Below the pieces are notes generated by a model. The model was not told where the DNA came from and ran no database searches. It saw only the letters and a list, made by a program, of their open reading frames with translations. A stretch of 64,000 nucleotides of DNA from Macrobrachium rosenbergii (Eukaryota; Arthropoda; Malacostraca; Decapoda; Palaemonidae), in the NCBI RefSeq assembly GCF_040412425.1, contig NC_089744.1, positions 23,287,501-23,351,500 of the forward strand, in the 5' to 3' direction. The position numbers and the translations under genes are program-made. Numbering within the stretch: the first letter of the stretch is position 1; every line of letters begins with the position of its first letter. Positions 34,318 through 46,505 of the stretch are shown here, in pieces.

Positions 34318-34625
34318 TTTCTTGTAAGGTGAATTACCGAGGAAGCAAATGGAAATCTTTATGTTTTAGTGATGTAACTGTCTGTCTATTTATCTATGTA
34401 TCTATATATCTATATCTACAAATACACACATAGCTATGTATATATCTATATCTACAAATACACACATAGCTATGCACACACACACGCACACACACACAAA
34501 AGAGTTTCCTGTAAGGTGATTTACTGAGGAAGCAAATGGAAATCTTTATGTTTTAGTGATATAGCTGTCTGTCTATTTATCTATGCATCTATATATCTAT
34601 ATCTACAAATATCTATGCACACACC
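34318..34625. repeat. Tandem duplication of about 187 bp
   Basis: GAAGCAAATGGAAATCTTTA, TGTTTTAGTGAT and the CTATCTATGTATCTATAT block occur at 34318-34440 and 34505-34620. (CA)n-type sequence lies between them. Confidence 0.85.
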
Positions 34626-34650
34626 CACACACACATATATATACATATAT

Positions 34651-34654
34651 ACTG

Positions 34655-34725
<71 letters not shown>
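34651..34725. repeat. (AT)n
   Basis: Follows ATATACTGTATGTATATAT. Nearly pure. Confidence 0.97.
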
Positions 34726-34733
<8 letters not shown>

Positions 34734-34884
34734 TACACATACACATATCATCACAGAAAAGATACAAATGACATTTTGCAAATTCAGCGATATATGCAAA
34801 TGCCGCCCAGTTTATTTGAATGCCTATTCATGGGCTATTTTCACAGCTGAAATTAAGTCTTTCAAATCCGCTAGTAATGAATAC
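34726..34884. other. Low-copy spacer
   Basis: Nothing recognised. Confidence 0.35.
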
Positions 34885-35113
34885 AGCCGTTCATGGCCAA
34901 TCGTCATTTATTCAAAAAGATAACACTTTATATTTTTATCATAATCACCAGAGACCTATTTTCGTTCAAAAGACTCTATATTTTGGACAGAGAATTTGGG
35001 AGCAAATTTATTTTATGACAGCAAAAAATATGATGAAAATTAATATATTCAATGAAAATATAAAAAAATATGACACAATATACAACAATGTTTAAACAAA
35101 TGTTACACTACTA

Positions 35114-35161
<48 letters not shown>

Positions 35162-35380
35162 AATTTTATGGCCAATCGTAATTTTTTCCAAAAGATACCA
35201 CTTTATATTTTTATCATAATCACCAGAGACCTATTTTCGTTCAAAAGACTATATTTTGGGCAGAAATTTGGGAGAAAATTTATTTTACGACAGCAAAAAA
35301 TATGATGAAAATTAATATATTCAATGAAAATATAAAAAAATATGACACAGTATACAACAATGTTTAAACAAATGTTACAC

Positions 35381-35450
<70 letters not shown>

Positions 35451-35465
35451 TATTATTATTATTAT
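34885..35465. repeat. Tandem duplication of about 270 bp, each unit ending in (ATT)n
   Basis: TGGCCAATCGT, then ACTTTATATTTTTATCATAA, and the AAACAAATGTTACACTA end occur at 34892-35160 and 35167-35465. The two units are about 95 percent alike by eye. The (ATT)n tails differ in length. Confidence 0.92.
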
Positions 35466-35558
35466 TTTTTTTTTTTTAAAGAGAATGGCAGCATCAGTGG
35501 AACTGATTTTATATATATATATGGTCTTCTCAATTCTTTTGATTATTTTCTTCTCGTC

Positions 35559-35592
35559 AGGGCTGATATTTGCTAATAAAAATATCAGCCCT
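35559..35592. repeat. Short hairpin
   Basis: AGGGCTGATATT pairs with AATATCAGCCCT across a loop of about 10 bases. It could be a terminator-like structure by shape, but no transcript context supports that. Confidence 0.7.
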
Positions 35593-35630
35593 TTAACAAA
35601 AATTGTTTGAAAGAGGGTCTATTACCTTCA

Positions 35631-35631
<1 letters not shown>

Positions 35632-35719
<88 letters not shown>

Positions 35720-35893
35720 AAGATGAACCCTATTCATTTGGAACAAGCCCACCAAAGGGGCCACTGACTTGAAATTCAAGCTTCCGTGGAATATGGTGTT
35801 CATTAGGAAGTAACAGAAGGTAACAGAGAATACAGAAAGAACAGATCATTTATCATAAAAGACAAAATAAATTAAAAAGGTAATAAATGCTCA
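35632..35893 (-). mobile_element. LINE-1 3' end with long (TAA)n tail
   Basis: Seen as (ATT)n at 35632-35716, then CAGAAGATGAACCC, GGAACAAGCCCACCAAAGGG, GAAATTCAAGCTTCC and GTGTTCATTAGGAAG. Followed upstream on the minus strand by part of the 3' UTR. Confidence 0.78.
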
Positions 35894-35948
35894 GGGAGAA
35901 TTTCCATCTTTTGTTAGTGCAAAAGAAGTTTAGTTTGACTTATCTTTT

Positions 35949-36350
35949 TAGTTTTCTGTACAAGAAAACTATTGTGCCAACTTTATCCGTCCGTCCGCAC
36001 TTTATTCTGTCCGCCCTCAGATTTTAAAAACTACTGAGGCTAGAGGGCTGCAAATTGGTAAGTATCATCCACCCTCCAATCATCAAACATACCAAATTGC
36101 AGCCCTCTAGCCACAGTAGTTTTTATTTTATTTAAGGTCAAAGCTAGCCATAATCGTGCTTCTGGCTACGGTATAGGATAGGCCGCCATGGGGCCGTGGT
36201 TAAAGTTTCATGGGTCGCGGCTCATGCAGCATTATAATGACACCACCGAAAGATAGATCTATTTTCGTTGGCCTTGATTATACGCTGTAGCGGCTATACA
36301 GAAAACTCGATTGCGCCGAAGAAACTTCGGCGCATTTTTTACTTGTTTTT
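35949..36350 (-). repeat. Family A copy A10
   Basis: Complete, with all four hairpins. It pairs head to head with A11, 173 bp away. Confidence 0.9.
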
Positions 36351-36523
36351 CCTGTTGAGGTGGGCTATTTTTGAAATATCACTGAAATAAAATATAATTG
36401 CATCTGGATTTTTTTTTACCAATATCGGCGAAGTTCATCATCTCATTAAAGAAGAAATGTGGTTGAAATAAAATCATATTCAATACATTAAAATTTTGTT
36501 CAAGTTAACTAGACCTAATCATT

Positions 36524-36928
36524 AACAAGTAAAAAATGCACCGAAGTTTCTTCGGCACAATCGAGTTTTCTGTACAGCTGCTACAGCGTATAATCAAGGC
36601 CACCGAAAATAGATCTATCTTTCGGTGGTCTCCGTATACTGCTGGATGAGCCGCGACCCATGAAACTTTAACCACGGACAGGTGGTCGCCTTTCCTATAT
36701 CGTTGCCAGAGGCACTATTATGGCTAACTTTAACCTTTAATAAAATAAAAATCACTGAGGCTAGAGGGCTGCAATTTGGTATGTCTGATGATTGGAGGGT
36801 GGATGATCAACATACCAATTTGCAGCCCTGTAGTCTCAGTAGTTTTTAAGATTTGAGTGCGGACAGAAAAAAGTGCGGACGGACAGACAAAGCCGGCACA
36901 ATAGTTTTCTTTTACAGAAAACTAAAAA
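36524..36928 (+). repeat. Family A copy A11
   Basis: Complete, in opposite orientation to A10. The block CCACCGAAAATAGATC with TATCTTTCGGTGG is a perfect hairpin here. Confidence 0.9.
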
Positions 36929-37716
<788 letters not shown>

Positions 37717-37720
<4 letters not shown>

Positions 37721-38094
37721 GTGAATGTTTCTTTGTATGCTTGTGGTTGTGTTTGTGCACTATAGAAATCCGAACCGCTTGACGGATCTAGACAAGATTT
37801 GGCAAATGGCCACCATTTGAACCAACTTAAATAATGGGATAGGTTTCAAACCCCTTCCCCCCTTCCCCTTCCCCTTTCTCCCATCCCCCTTCCCTTTGTA
37901 ACTTATGTGGTAAATAAACTCTACGGCTTTATCATACCTCATTTCATGTACTCGATGCCATAGAAATATATTATTGAAAATGGTTATCTTTCTTAAGATT
38001 AATAATTCTGTATCAGGGTTTGTGTTTAGGTTTAGTGGGGATGTGTTTAGGTTTAGCGGGGGGAGGGGTGTGCTTAGGTTTAGTGGGGGTTAAA
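37717..38094. other. Low-copy sequence with C-rich and GGTTTAG repeats
   Basis: CCCCTTCCCC-type runs lie at 37850-37895. GTGTTTAGGTTTAG(T/C)GGGG is repeated three times at 38022-38090. No gene. Confidence 0.5.
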
Positions 38095-38338
38095 TGGGAC
38101 AGACATCACAGTAACACTTGGATAAAAGGGACAGTCCCATAAGTAATGTCTGGATAAATGGGACAGACACCAAAGTAATACCACCTGGATAAAAAGGGAC
38201 AGTCACCACAGTAATACCTGGATAAAAGGGGACAGTCAGTACAGTAATGTTTGGATAAAAGGGACAGTTAGTACTGTAATTTCTGGATAAAAGGACGGCC
38301 AGAACAGTAATACCTGGATGAAAGGGGCATTCAGTACA
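38095..38338. repeat. Imperfect 35-42-bp minisatellite, about six units
   Basis: Each unit contains CAGTAATNNCTGGATAAAA and GGGACAGTC variants. Confidence 0.85.
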
Positions 38339-38406
38339 AGGAGGTGCAGGAAAATTTTTCAGAGTGCTTCAGAGTTTTCCCTGAACGGTGCCGGGATAGT
38401 CAGCTA

Positions 38407-38410
<4 letters not shown>

Positions 38411-38478
<68 letters not shown>
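38411..38478. repeat. (AT)n
   Basis: A pure run flanked by GTGT and CACACAC, which are themselves complementary. Confidence 0.97.
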
Positions 38479-38481
<3 letters not shown>

Positions 38482-38493
38482 ACACTCCTTCAT

Positions 38494-38626
38494 TTTTTGG
38501 ACAATATTAATAATGATTTATAGATCTCATAGTCTATATACATAAGCACATACACACATATATATGTGTGTGTGTGTGAATACAGACTATGAGTCTAATA
38601 AATCATAATTAACATTGTCCAAAAAG
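38494..38626. repeat. 46-bp imperfect inverted repeat
   Basis: TTTTTGGACAAT and TGATTTATAGA with CATAGTCTATA on the left (38494-38540) pair with TACAGACTATG and ATTGTCCAAAAA on the right (38580-38626). The loop is about 40 bp and contains (CA)n and (TG)n that can also pair. Confidence 0.85.
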
Positions 38627-38929
38627 TGAAAGCAGTAAACTGAAGATATACTTGAAATCCTTAAGTGTACCTCTTAAAATATATTGAGATTTACGCTCAA
38701 GAAGTAAAAAGAGTCTCACTTAACCTTCATTCTTAAAGACTGTTCCTTGCAGTCTTCATAACAGTATACCTTAATTTAGGAAATCACTATTACTAAAACT
38801 TAGGTTTTGAAGGACAGTAATTTTCGCGTCAATTGTTTACTTAAGAAAATGAGCTCCTGTAAATTATCTCTTATCCACGCATATGCTTTTACCAGATAAC
38901 GACGTAAAATGATTTAACCAAATGCCAAA
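38627..38929. other. Low-copy spacer
   Basis: Nothing recognised. Confidence 0.4.
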
Positions 38930-38941
38930 ATAAACAGCTAT

Positions 38942-39212
38942 GAATCGAATTGAACTAAATACAGAATTTAGGCCAAAGGCCAAGCGCTGGGACCTACGAG
39001 GTCAATCAGTGCTGAAACGGAAACTGACAGTAAGAAGGTCTGACAGGTTGCACTATGAATCAATTGTTAGGAGAGGGTGGAAAGTAAGATGGAAGAAAGA
39101 GAATATGAAAGGAGGTACGGTAAAAGGAACGAAAGGGGTTGCAGCTAAGAACCTTAAGTAATGCCTACAGTGCACCGCACGAGGTGCACTGACGGCACTA
39201 ACCCCCTACGGG
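38942..39212 (+). mobile_element. Family B copy B5, exact 12-bp target duplication
   Basis: ATAAACAGCTAT at 38930-38941 is repeated exactly at 39213-39224, directly flanking the element. This fixes the ends: GAATCGAATTGAACTAAATA at left and GGCACTAACCCCCTACGG at right. A variable-length target duplication of this size fits LINE-mediated retrotransposition. A small deletion removes AACAGGAGGAAAACCTC. There is no coding capacity. Confidence 0.9.
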
Positions 39213-39460
39213 ATAAACAGCTATAAATTTGCCTCTCAAAAAACGCAAATGTTTATAGGAAAATATTAAAGATGAACTTGAAAATATTCTCGTCAAATCA
39301 CTGAAGGAGACTCATTCCTGAACAAGTTATAACATAGGAGATTTTGGCTACATTTCTTTGGGGGGAAATTAACCTTAAGAATTATCACAGCAGTTTCCTG
39401 AATAACCTCATATCCTCAACGCCTCTTAGTTTTACAGAGAAGGAGTAATTGGATTTGGCA

Positions 39461-39745
39461 TATAAAATCTAGGCCAAACGCCAACCGCTGAGACCTATGA
39501 GTTACATTAAGCGCTTTAATTTAAGGGAAATGGAGAGTAAAGGAGGGTTGACAGGTGTAACAGGAGGAAAGCCTCGCAGTAGCACTATGAATCAATTGTT
39601 AAGAAGGTAAAATTGAAAAGAAAGATAAATTGAACGGAGTTACAGTAGAAGGACTGAAAGGGGTTGCAGCAACTATGGGCCTAAAGAAGGCACACTTAAA
39701 GAACCATTATTTAAGTAAATGCCTACAGTGCACCGCGGGGGGAGG
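39461..39745 (+). repeat. Family B copy B6, diverged
   Basis: AAAATCTAGGCCAAACGCCA, then GTAACAGGAGGAAAGCCTC and ATGCCTACAGTGCACCGC. The left hairpin is decayed (ACCGCTGAGACC and AAGCGCT). Confidence 0.8.
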
Positions 39746-39937
39746 GAAGAAGAAGAAGAAGGTAGCTGCTGAATAGCGTACGAGGCTATGCAAGAGAAAA
39801 GAGTACCTTACCTTTATGCTGCTTTATATTCAAGAAAGTATTTAGAGCGCCATTAGCATATTTTTCAGTTTAAAGCTTAATGCAGCCGGAGCAGGGAGCA
39901 ACAGTATTTTAAGCTGAAGTATTTTTCCGGCCGGAAA

Positions 39938-40005
<68 letters not shown>

Positions 40006-40144
40006 CAACGAGGTACAAAAAAAAGGAAAAAACAAAAAAGAAACTTTAAAATACGGGGGGTAATTGAGGAGGACAGAATGGCTTCTGTAAGTAATTGCAA
40101 GCGTGCGTGGGTTAGCTGACTAACCTTAAGAGCGTGCCTCGAGA
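39746..40144. other. Low-copy sequence with (GA)n
   Basis: (GA)n lies at 39941-40002, just after the palindrome TTTTCCGGCCGGAAAA at 39923-39938. No gene. Confidence 0.6.
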
Positions 40145-40398
40145 AAAATATAATGATAATATATTAAAGGGTGAAGGAACAGTTTTGAATAGAATGGTAT
40201 ATTGAATTTAGGCCAAGGGCCAAGCGCTGGGGCCTATGAGGTTCGAAAAAAAATAAAAATATATTAAAGGATGAAGGACCTGATTTTGAATAGAATAGAA
40301 GAGAATATTGAATTTAAGCGAAAGGCCAATCGCTGGGGCCTATGAGGTTCGGAAAAATATAATAATATATTAAAGGGTGAAGGAACTGTTTTGAAAAG
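40145..40398 (+). repeat. Tandemly repeated family B heads
   Basis: A unit of about 105 bp consists of AATATATTAAAGG, GTGAAGGAAC, TTTTGAATAGAA and the B head as far as CTGGGGCCTATGAGGTTCG. It occurs at about 40145-40245 and 40246-40352. A third unit starting at 40353 continues into the complete copy B7. Confidence 0.88.
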
Positions 40399-40675
40399 AA
40401 CAGAAAATTGAATTTAGGCCAAAGGCCAAGCGCTGGGGGCCTATGAGGTCATTCAGTGCTGAAAGAGAAATTGACAGTAACAAGGTCAGAAAGGCGTAAC
40501 AGGAAGAAAACCTCGCAGTTGAACTATGAAACATCTGTTGGGAGAGGGTGGAAAGCAAGATGGAAGAAAAAGAATATGAATGGAGGTACAGTAAAAGGAA
40601 TGAAAGGGGTGGCAGCTAGGGGCCGAAGGGACGCTGCAAAGAACCTTCAGTGATGCCTACAATGCACCGCGTGAG
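40399..40675 (+). repeat. Family B copy B7
   Basis: The third head of the tandem above, continuing through the full element to TGCCTACAATGCACCGCGTG. The right hairpin is truncated. Confidence 0.88.
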
Positions 40676-40882
40676 AATACGATGCGTGAATATAGTTGAC
40701 TGATATTTCCACGGAAAAAAAAAACATCTAGAAAGTCATAGATCTATAAAAAAAAATTGCAAAGAAAAAGTCTCTTACATTGGTCCTGAGAGAAATGGCT
40801 GAAATAAATAAATAAATGTCTAAACAAATCAATAAATAAATCAATCAGACATACAACCCCAATTTGAGATGCCTAAAAACTG
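40676..40882. other. Low-copy spacer
   Basis: AAATAAATAAAT-type runs near 40803-40845. Nothing else. Confidence 0.4.
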
Positions 40883-40941
<59 letters not shown>

Positions 40942-41075
40942 CAGATAAACCCCTATTCATATGGAACAAGCCCACCAAAGGGGCCATTCATTTGAAATTC
41001 AAGCTTCCAAAGAATATGCTGTCCACTTGTAATAAGTTACAGAAGACAATTGGAAACACATAAGAGATCATGAAA
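40883..41075 (-). mobile_element. LINE-1 3' end with (TAA)n tail
   Basis: (ATT)n at 40886-40938, then CAGCAGATAAACCCC, GGAACAAGCCCACCAAAGGG and GAAATTCAAGCTTCC. Short. Confidence 0.77.
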
Positions 41076-41232
41076 ATGCATACTTTAGCCATCCAATTCC
41101 GACCGATGTATACTTTCAATCCATTTGATTCCCCGATTGTATACTTTATTTATTACTAATTCAATTAAAAAACCGTCAATTCATTCATCAGTTCATTTAA
41201 GTTTTCGTTACCTTCTGGTATATGAACAAAGG

Positions 41233-41540
41233 GGGGTGGTGCCGTCAGTGCACAGCATGCGGTGCACTGTAGGCATTAATTAAGGTTCTTTGCAGCGTAC
41301 CTTCGTCCCCTAGCTGCAACCCCTTTCGTTCCTTTTACTGTACCTCCTTTCATATTCTCTTTCTGCCATCTTACTTTCCCCAACCCTCTCCTAACAATTG
41401 ATTCATAGTGCAACTGCTTTGAGGTTTTCCTCCTGTTACACCTTTCAAACCTTCAACTGTCAATTTCCGTTTCAGCGCTGAATGATCTCATAGGTCCCAG
41501 TGCTTGGTCTTTGGCCTTAATTCTACATTCAATTAAATAT
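41233..41540 (-). repeat. Family B copy B8, full length
   Basis: Both terminal hairpins are present. The left end reads GGTGCCGTCAGTGCACAGCA. The right end is the TTTGGCCTTAATTCTACATT head. Confidence 0.88.
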
Positions 41541-42560
<1,020 letters not shown>

Positions 42561-42866
42561 AGAATATAGAATTTAGGCCAATGGCCAAGCGCTGGGACCT
42601 ATGAGGTCATTCAGCTCTGAAACGGAAATTGACAGTAAAAGGTTTGAAAGGTGTAACAGGGGGAAAACCTCAAAGCAATGGCTCTATGAATCAATTGTTA
42701 GGAGAGGGTGGAAAGTAAGATGTAATAAAGAGAATGGGAACGGAGGTACAGTAAAAGGAATGAAAGGAATTGCAGCTAGGTGCCGAAGGGACGCTGCATA
42801 GAACCTTACGTAATGCCTACAGTGCAGTGCCGTCAGTGCATTTTACTGCCGGCATTCCCCTAGGCG
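42561..42866 (+). repeat. Family B copy B9, rearranged right end
   Basis: Complete to ATGCCTACAGTGCA. The right end then reads GTGCCGTCAGTGCATTTTAC, that is, the hairpin strand in inverted order, consistent with template switching at the hairpin. Confidence 0.85.
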
Positions 42867-42939
42867 TGTTTCTGAATCCCAACCCGTTTGATCAAACTTT
42901 CTGTTAATGACCCATATCTGCCCGAGTTTGGCAACGCGT

Positions 42940-43256
42940 CCCCCGTAGGGGGTTAGTGCCATCGGTGCACCTCATGCGGTGCACTGTAGGCATTACTAAA
43001 GGTTCTTTGCAGCGTGCCTTCGGCCCCTAGCTGCAACCCCTTTCGTTCCTTTTACTGTACCTCCTTGCATATTCTCTCTTGTATCTTACTTTCCTCAACC
43101 CTCTCCTAACAATTGATTCATAGTGCAACTGCTTTGAGGTTTCTCTCCTTTAGCACCTTTCAAACCTTTTACTGTCAATTTCCGTTTCGGTGCTGAATGA
43201 CCTCATAGGTCCCAGCGCTTGTGGCCTTTGGCCTAAATTCTTTATTCAATTCAATT
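42940..43256 (-). repeat. Family B copy B10, full length
   Basis: Starts CCCCGTAGGGGGTTAGTGCC and ends with the head followed by TTCAATTCAATT. Opposite orientation to B9 with 73 bp between them. Confidence 0.9.
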
Positions 43257-43713
43257 GGAAACGCATCACGTCTAGAGAAGAAAAACAAGACTTGTCACCA
43301 TTTCTTGAAATGATTGTTAGCGTTGAAAGTGCCGAAATGGCGATTGGTAGTCTCCAAATTTTTAATGTACATGAAAATGTTATGTCTGTTCATTTATAGT
43401 TTTTAGATAAATGCCCCCACTTACGAGATGTTCCTGAGAACGTGGAATATTCCTGCTGGAATAGATGATATCGTTTATATCCCTTGCACGTGCATTCCAG
43501 TTCTCACTCACTGTATGTGATAAACAGTTCGACAGAATTCCCAAAGAGTGATAATCATAAGGAAGTTAGCGATGATAATAATAGTTATCATTCTCATGGA
43601 AGATTCATAATAACGGAGGTATTATTACACACACACACCCTAACATAATAAACATACACATTTCTGTTTTCACAAACACACACACACAAATCACGTTATT
43701 CTGGGTAATTTAC

Positions 43714-43716
<3 letters not shown>
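43257..43716. other. Low-copy sequence
   Basis: A short frame at 43190-43399 overlaps B10. ACACACAC runs start at 43628. No gene. Confidence 0.4.

Positions 43717-43790
<74 letters not shown>
43717..43790. repeat. (GA)n
   Basis: A pure run. It is followed by a 33-bp duplication (CAATATTTGGAATGAACTAA) at 43800-43860. Confidence 0.97.
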
Positions 43791-43794
<4 letters not shown>

Positions 43795-44026
43795 TGTAAA
43801 CAATATTTGGAATGAACTAAACCTAAACCCTATAAGCAATATTTGGAATGAACTAAACCCTAAATATTCCTATTAAAAATTATACTTAAATCCCGAATTC
43901 TAACCATGAACAAAACGCAAACTGAAAAGCATTCTACACCTGGCAACTCTGCTGCGAATTTAAACCTACCGTACTTTACACTTTTATAGCAGTCGCTGTT
44001 GTTGTTCATCTCGATTAACGTCCATT

Positions 44027-44490
44027 GGAAGCTGCTGTATAGATCTCTGTTTTCACAAACACAAACACACACACACACACTTACACATGGGGAATACAGC
44101 TTGCTGTATATATCTGTTTACACATACACACACACAAACAGATAGACATGGGGAATACAGCTTACCGTATATGGATCCCTTTTTACAAAACACAAACTCA
44201 CACATTCACACAAACACACACTTACACCTACACAAAGCAGATACACATGGGGAATACAGCCTGCTGTATAGATCGCTGTTTTTACAAACACACACACACA
44301 CAAACATACACATCTCTGTTTTCACAAACACACTTACACAAAACAGATACACATCAGGAATACAGCTTGCTGTACAGATCTGGTTTCACAAACACACATA
44401 CACAAACACACATTGGGAATACAATCTCTGTTTTCACAAACACCCACACAGACACACTTACACAAAACAGATATACATGGGAGAATACAG
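44027..44490. repeat. CA-rich minisatellite, about six units
   Basis: Each unit has ATCTCTGTTTTCACAAACAC, (AC)n, ACAGATACACATGGGGAATA and CAGCTTGCTGTA. Unit length is 70-110 bp. The overlapping reading frames are translations of the array. Confidence 0.88.
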
Positions 44491-44619
44491 CTAATCAAAA
44501 TTATGTTTGTGACCTTCTGTGCCTGTGGGCATATCGATTCATTCTGCGGTTTCAATAGCCGTTATGGATTACAAAAAAATGAATGAAAAATAGTGTCGGA
44601 ATTTGAATATTGATTGTTC

Positions 44620-44623
<4 letters not shown>

Positions 44624-44691
<68 letters not shown>
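44624..44691. repeat. (CT)n
   Basis: A pure run shortly before the 14-bp array. Confidence 0.97.
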
Positions 44692-44695
<4 letters not shown>

Positions 44696-44737
44696 AAGTT
44701 ATAATTCAATTCGCAAAGATACTTTATTGAATTGGGG

Positions 44738-45111
44738 TCAGGTTTGTGGATACAATGCCTGGGATACAAGGATTGGGATGCAAGCCTTTGGATACAACGC
44801 TTTGGACACAAGGCTTGGGATGCAAGCCTTTGGATACAATGCTTTGGATACAAGACTGGGATACAAGGCTTTGGATACATTGTTTTGGATACAATGTTTT
44901 GGATACAATGCTTGGGTCATACGGCTTGGGATACAAGTCTTAGGATACAATGCTTTGGATACAAGCCTTTAGACACAATGTTCCGGATACAATGCTTGGG
45001 ACATAAAGCTTGGGTTACAATACTTGGGATACAAGCCTTTGGATACACTGTCGTGTATAAAAGGCTTGGGATACAAGCCTATGGATACAAGGCTTGGGAC
45101 ACAAGGCTTTG
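44738..45111 (+). repeat. 14-bp minisatellite, plus orientation, about 27 units
   Basis: The unit is GGATACAAGGCTTT with common variants GGATACAATGCTTT and GGGATACAAGCCTT. CTTG and CAAG flank each GGATA, so every unit can form a small stem. Runs straight into family B fragment B11. Several overlapping frames are artefacts of the 42-base cycle. Confidence 0.95.
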
Positions 45112-45290
45112 TGAAACAACTCATTAGGGGAGGGTGGAAAGTAAGATGGAAGAATGAGAATACAAACGTATGTACAGTAAAATGAACGAAAGGGGTTGCA
45201 GCTAGAGTCGAAGGGACGCCGCAAAGATCCTTGAGTAATCCCTACATCGCATTGCGTGAGGTGCACTGACGGCACTACACCACAACAGGA
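45112..45290 (+). repeat. Family B fragment B11 (right half)
   Basis: Begins at the point corresponding to ATGAATCAATTGTTAGGAG (here TGAAACAACTCATTAGGGG) and continues to GGCACTACACC. The left half is absent and the 14-bp array stands in its place. Confidence 0.85.
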
Positions 45291-45611
45291 TTTCTTTTAG
45301 ATATATCCCACTAATGGTTCGTCCATTTGCTGAGTGAAATGTTTTACGAAGGATAAAAATAGTTAGTTAAAGTATAAGAACCATCAATTTCAGTCAGAAA
45401 TTTATATATACAAGGCAGGTAAAAATGACTAATTGGGAGAGCATGGATTTTTGACAAACTGGGCTTAAGCGAAGCAAATGATTGGCAAACTCTTTTGACT
45501 CTGTTTTATTTTTTAATTACTGAAGAGTCTATTTGAATATGAATGCTAAATACTTTCTGCCTGTAAACTGCTGAGAATTATTTGCCAGAATTTCCCAAAC
45601 ATTTCCAGTTG
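45291..45611. other. Low-copy sequence
   Basis: Nothing recognised. Confidence 0.4.
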
Positions 45612-45975
45612 GCTGCCTTATAATTTGGCTTGGTTTTATTCTCCAACATTTACAGTATGTTGTCTTACAATTTGGCTTGGTTTTATTCTCCAACATTTAC
45701 AGTATGGTGTCTTACAATCTGGCTTGGTTTTATCTCCAACATTTACAGTATGTTGTCTTACAATTTGGCTTGGTTTTATTCTCCAACATTATTTTACAGT
45801 ATGTTGTCTTACAATTTTGTTTGGTTTTATTCTCCAACGTTTACAGTATGTTGTCTTACAATTTGGCTTGGTTTTATTCTCCAACATTTACAGTATGCTG
45901 TCTTACAATCTGGCTTGGTTTTATTCTCCAACATTTACAGTATGTTGCCTTACAATTTGACTTGGTTTTATTCTG
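45612..45975. repeat. 47-bp minisatellite, about 7.7 units
   Basis: The unit contains TTTGGCTTGGTTTTATTCTC, CAACATTTACAGTATGTTGT and CTTACAA. Highly homogeneous. One unit has an ATT insertion (ACATTATTTTACAG). Confidence 0.95.
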
Positions 45976-46075
45976 ACTCATGACAAACTTGTAAAAATCG
46001 CCAACACTGGGTGTCGCTTGTTTCCAAGCTACCATTTCGCAATTCACAAATCTCAATTATACCCACATTTAAGGA

Positions 46076-46232
46076 GGTAGTAGTGCCGTCACTGCGTCTA
46101 CGTGGCTCACTGCAGACATTTCTAAACGGTGTTTGCAGCTTCCCTTCGGCCCGTAATGGCTGCACTCATTTTTTAGCCTTTTACTCTACCTCCATTCCAT
46201 CTTCCTTTCTTCAGTCTTGCTGTCTAAACTCA
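46076..46232 (-). repeat. Family B relative B12 (right half)
   Basis: GTAGTGCCGTCACTGCGTCT, TTGCAGCTTCCCTTCGGCCC and ACTCTACCTCCATTCCATC. Diverged, and only the right half of the element is present. Confidence 0.65.
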
Positions 46233-46505
46233 CTACCCGTTTATTTTTTTTTTTTGTAAGTAGACCAAAAGGGTAGATTAACTTTTCTTACTATTTTCTC
46301 TACATCATAATTAACTTTTCTTACTATTTTTTCTACATTATAATTAATCTCAACATCTCCTAATAAAGAAAGAGACAGATAGGTAGGAGAGAGAGAGAGA
46401 GAAAGAGAGAGAAGTGGCCTTTTGTAACCATAAATCAACCTGAACGTGATGATTCAATAATCGTAACAGCTAAAAGGATAGAATAAGTGGAATGTTCGAA
46501 AGGCA
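46233..46505. other. Low-copy spacer
   Basis: Contains a 34-bp duplication (TTAACTTTTCTTACTATTTT) at 46278-46345 and a short impure (GA)n at 46386-46412. Confidence 0.5.

Noticed and set aside
35559..35592. Rho-independent terminator-like hairpin
   Set aside because: Bacterial terminators do not apply in this eukaryotic context, and there is no adjacent transcription unit.
42940..43256. Target duplication for B10 (GGCAACGCGTC and GGAAACGCATC)
   Set aside because: The two flanks match only imperfectly and their distance to the element ends is uncertain.
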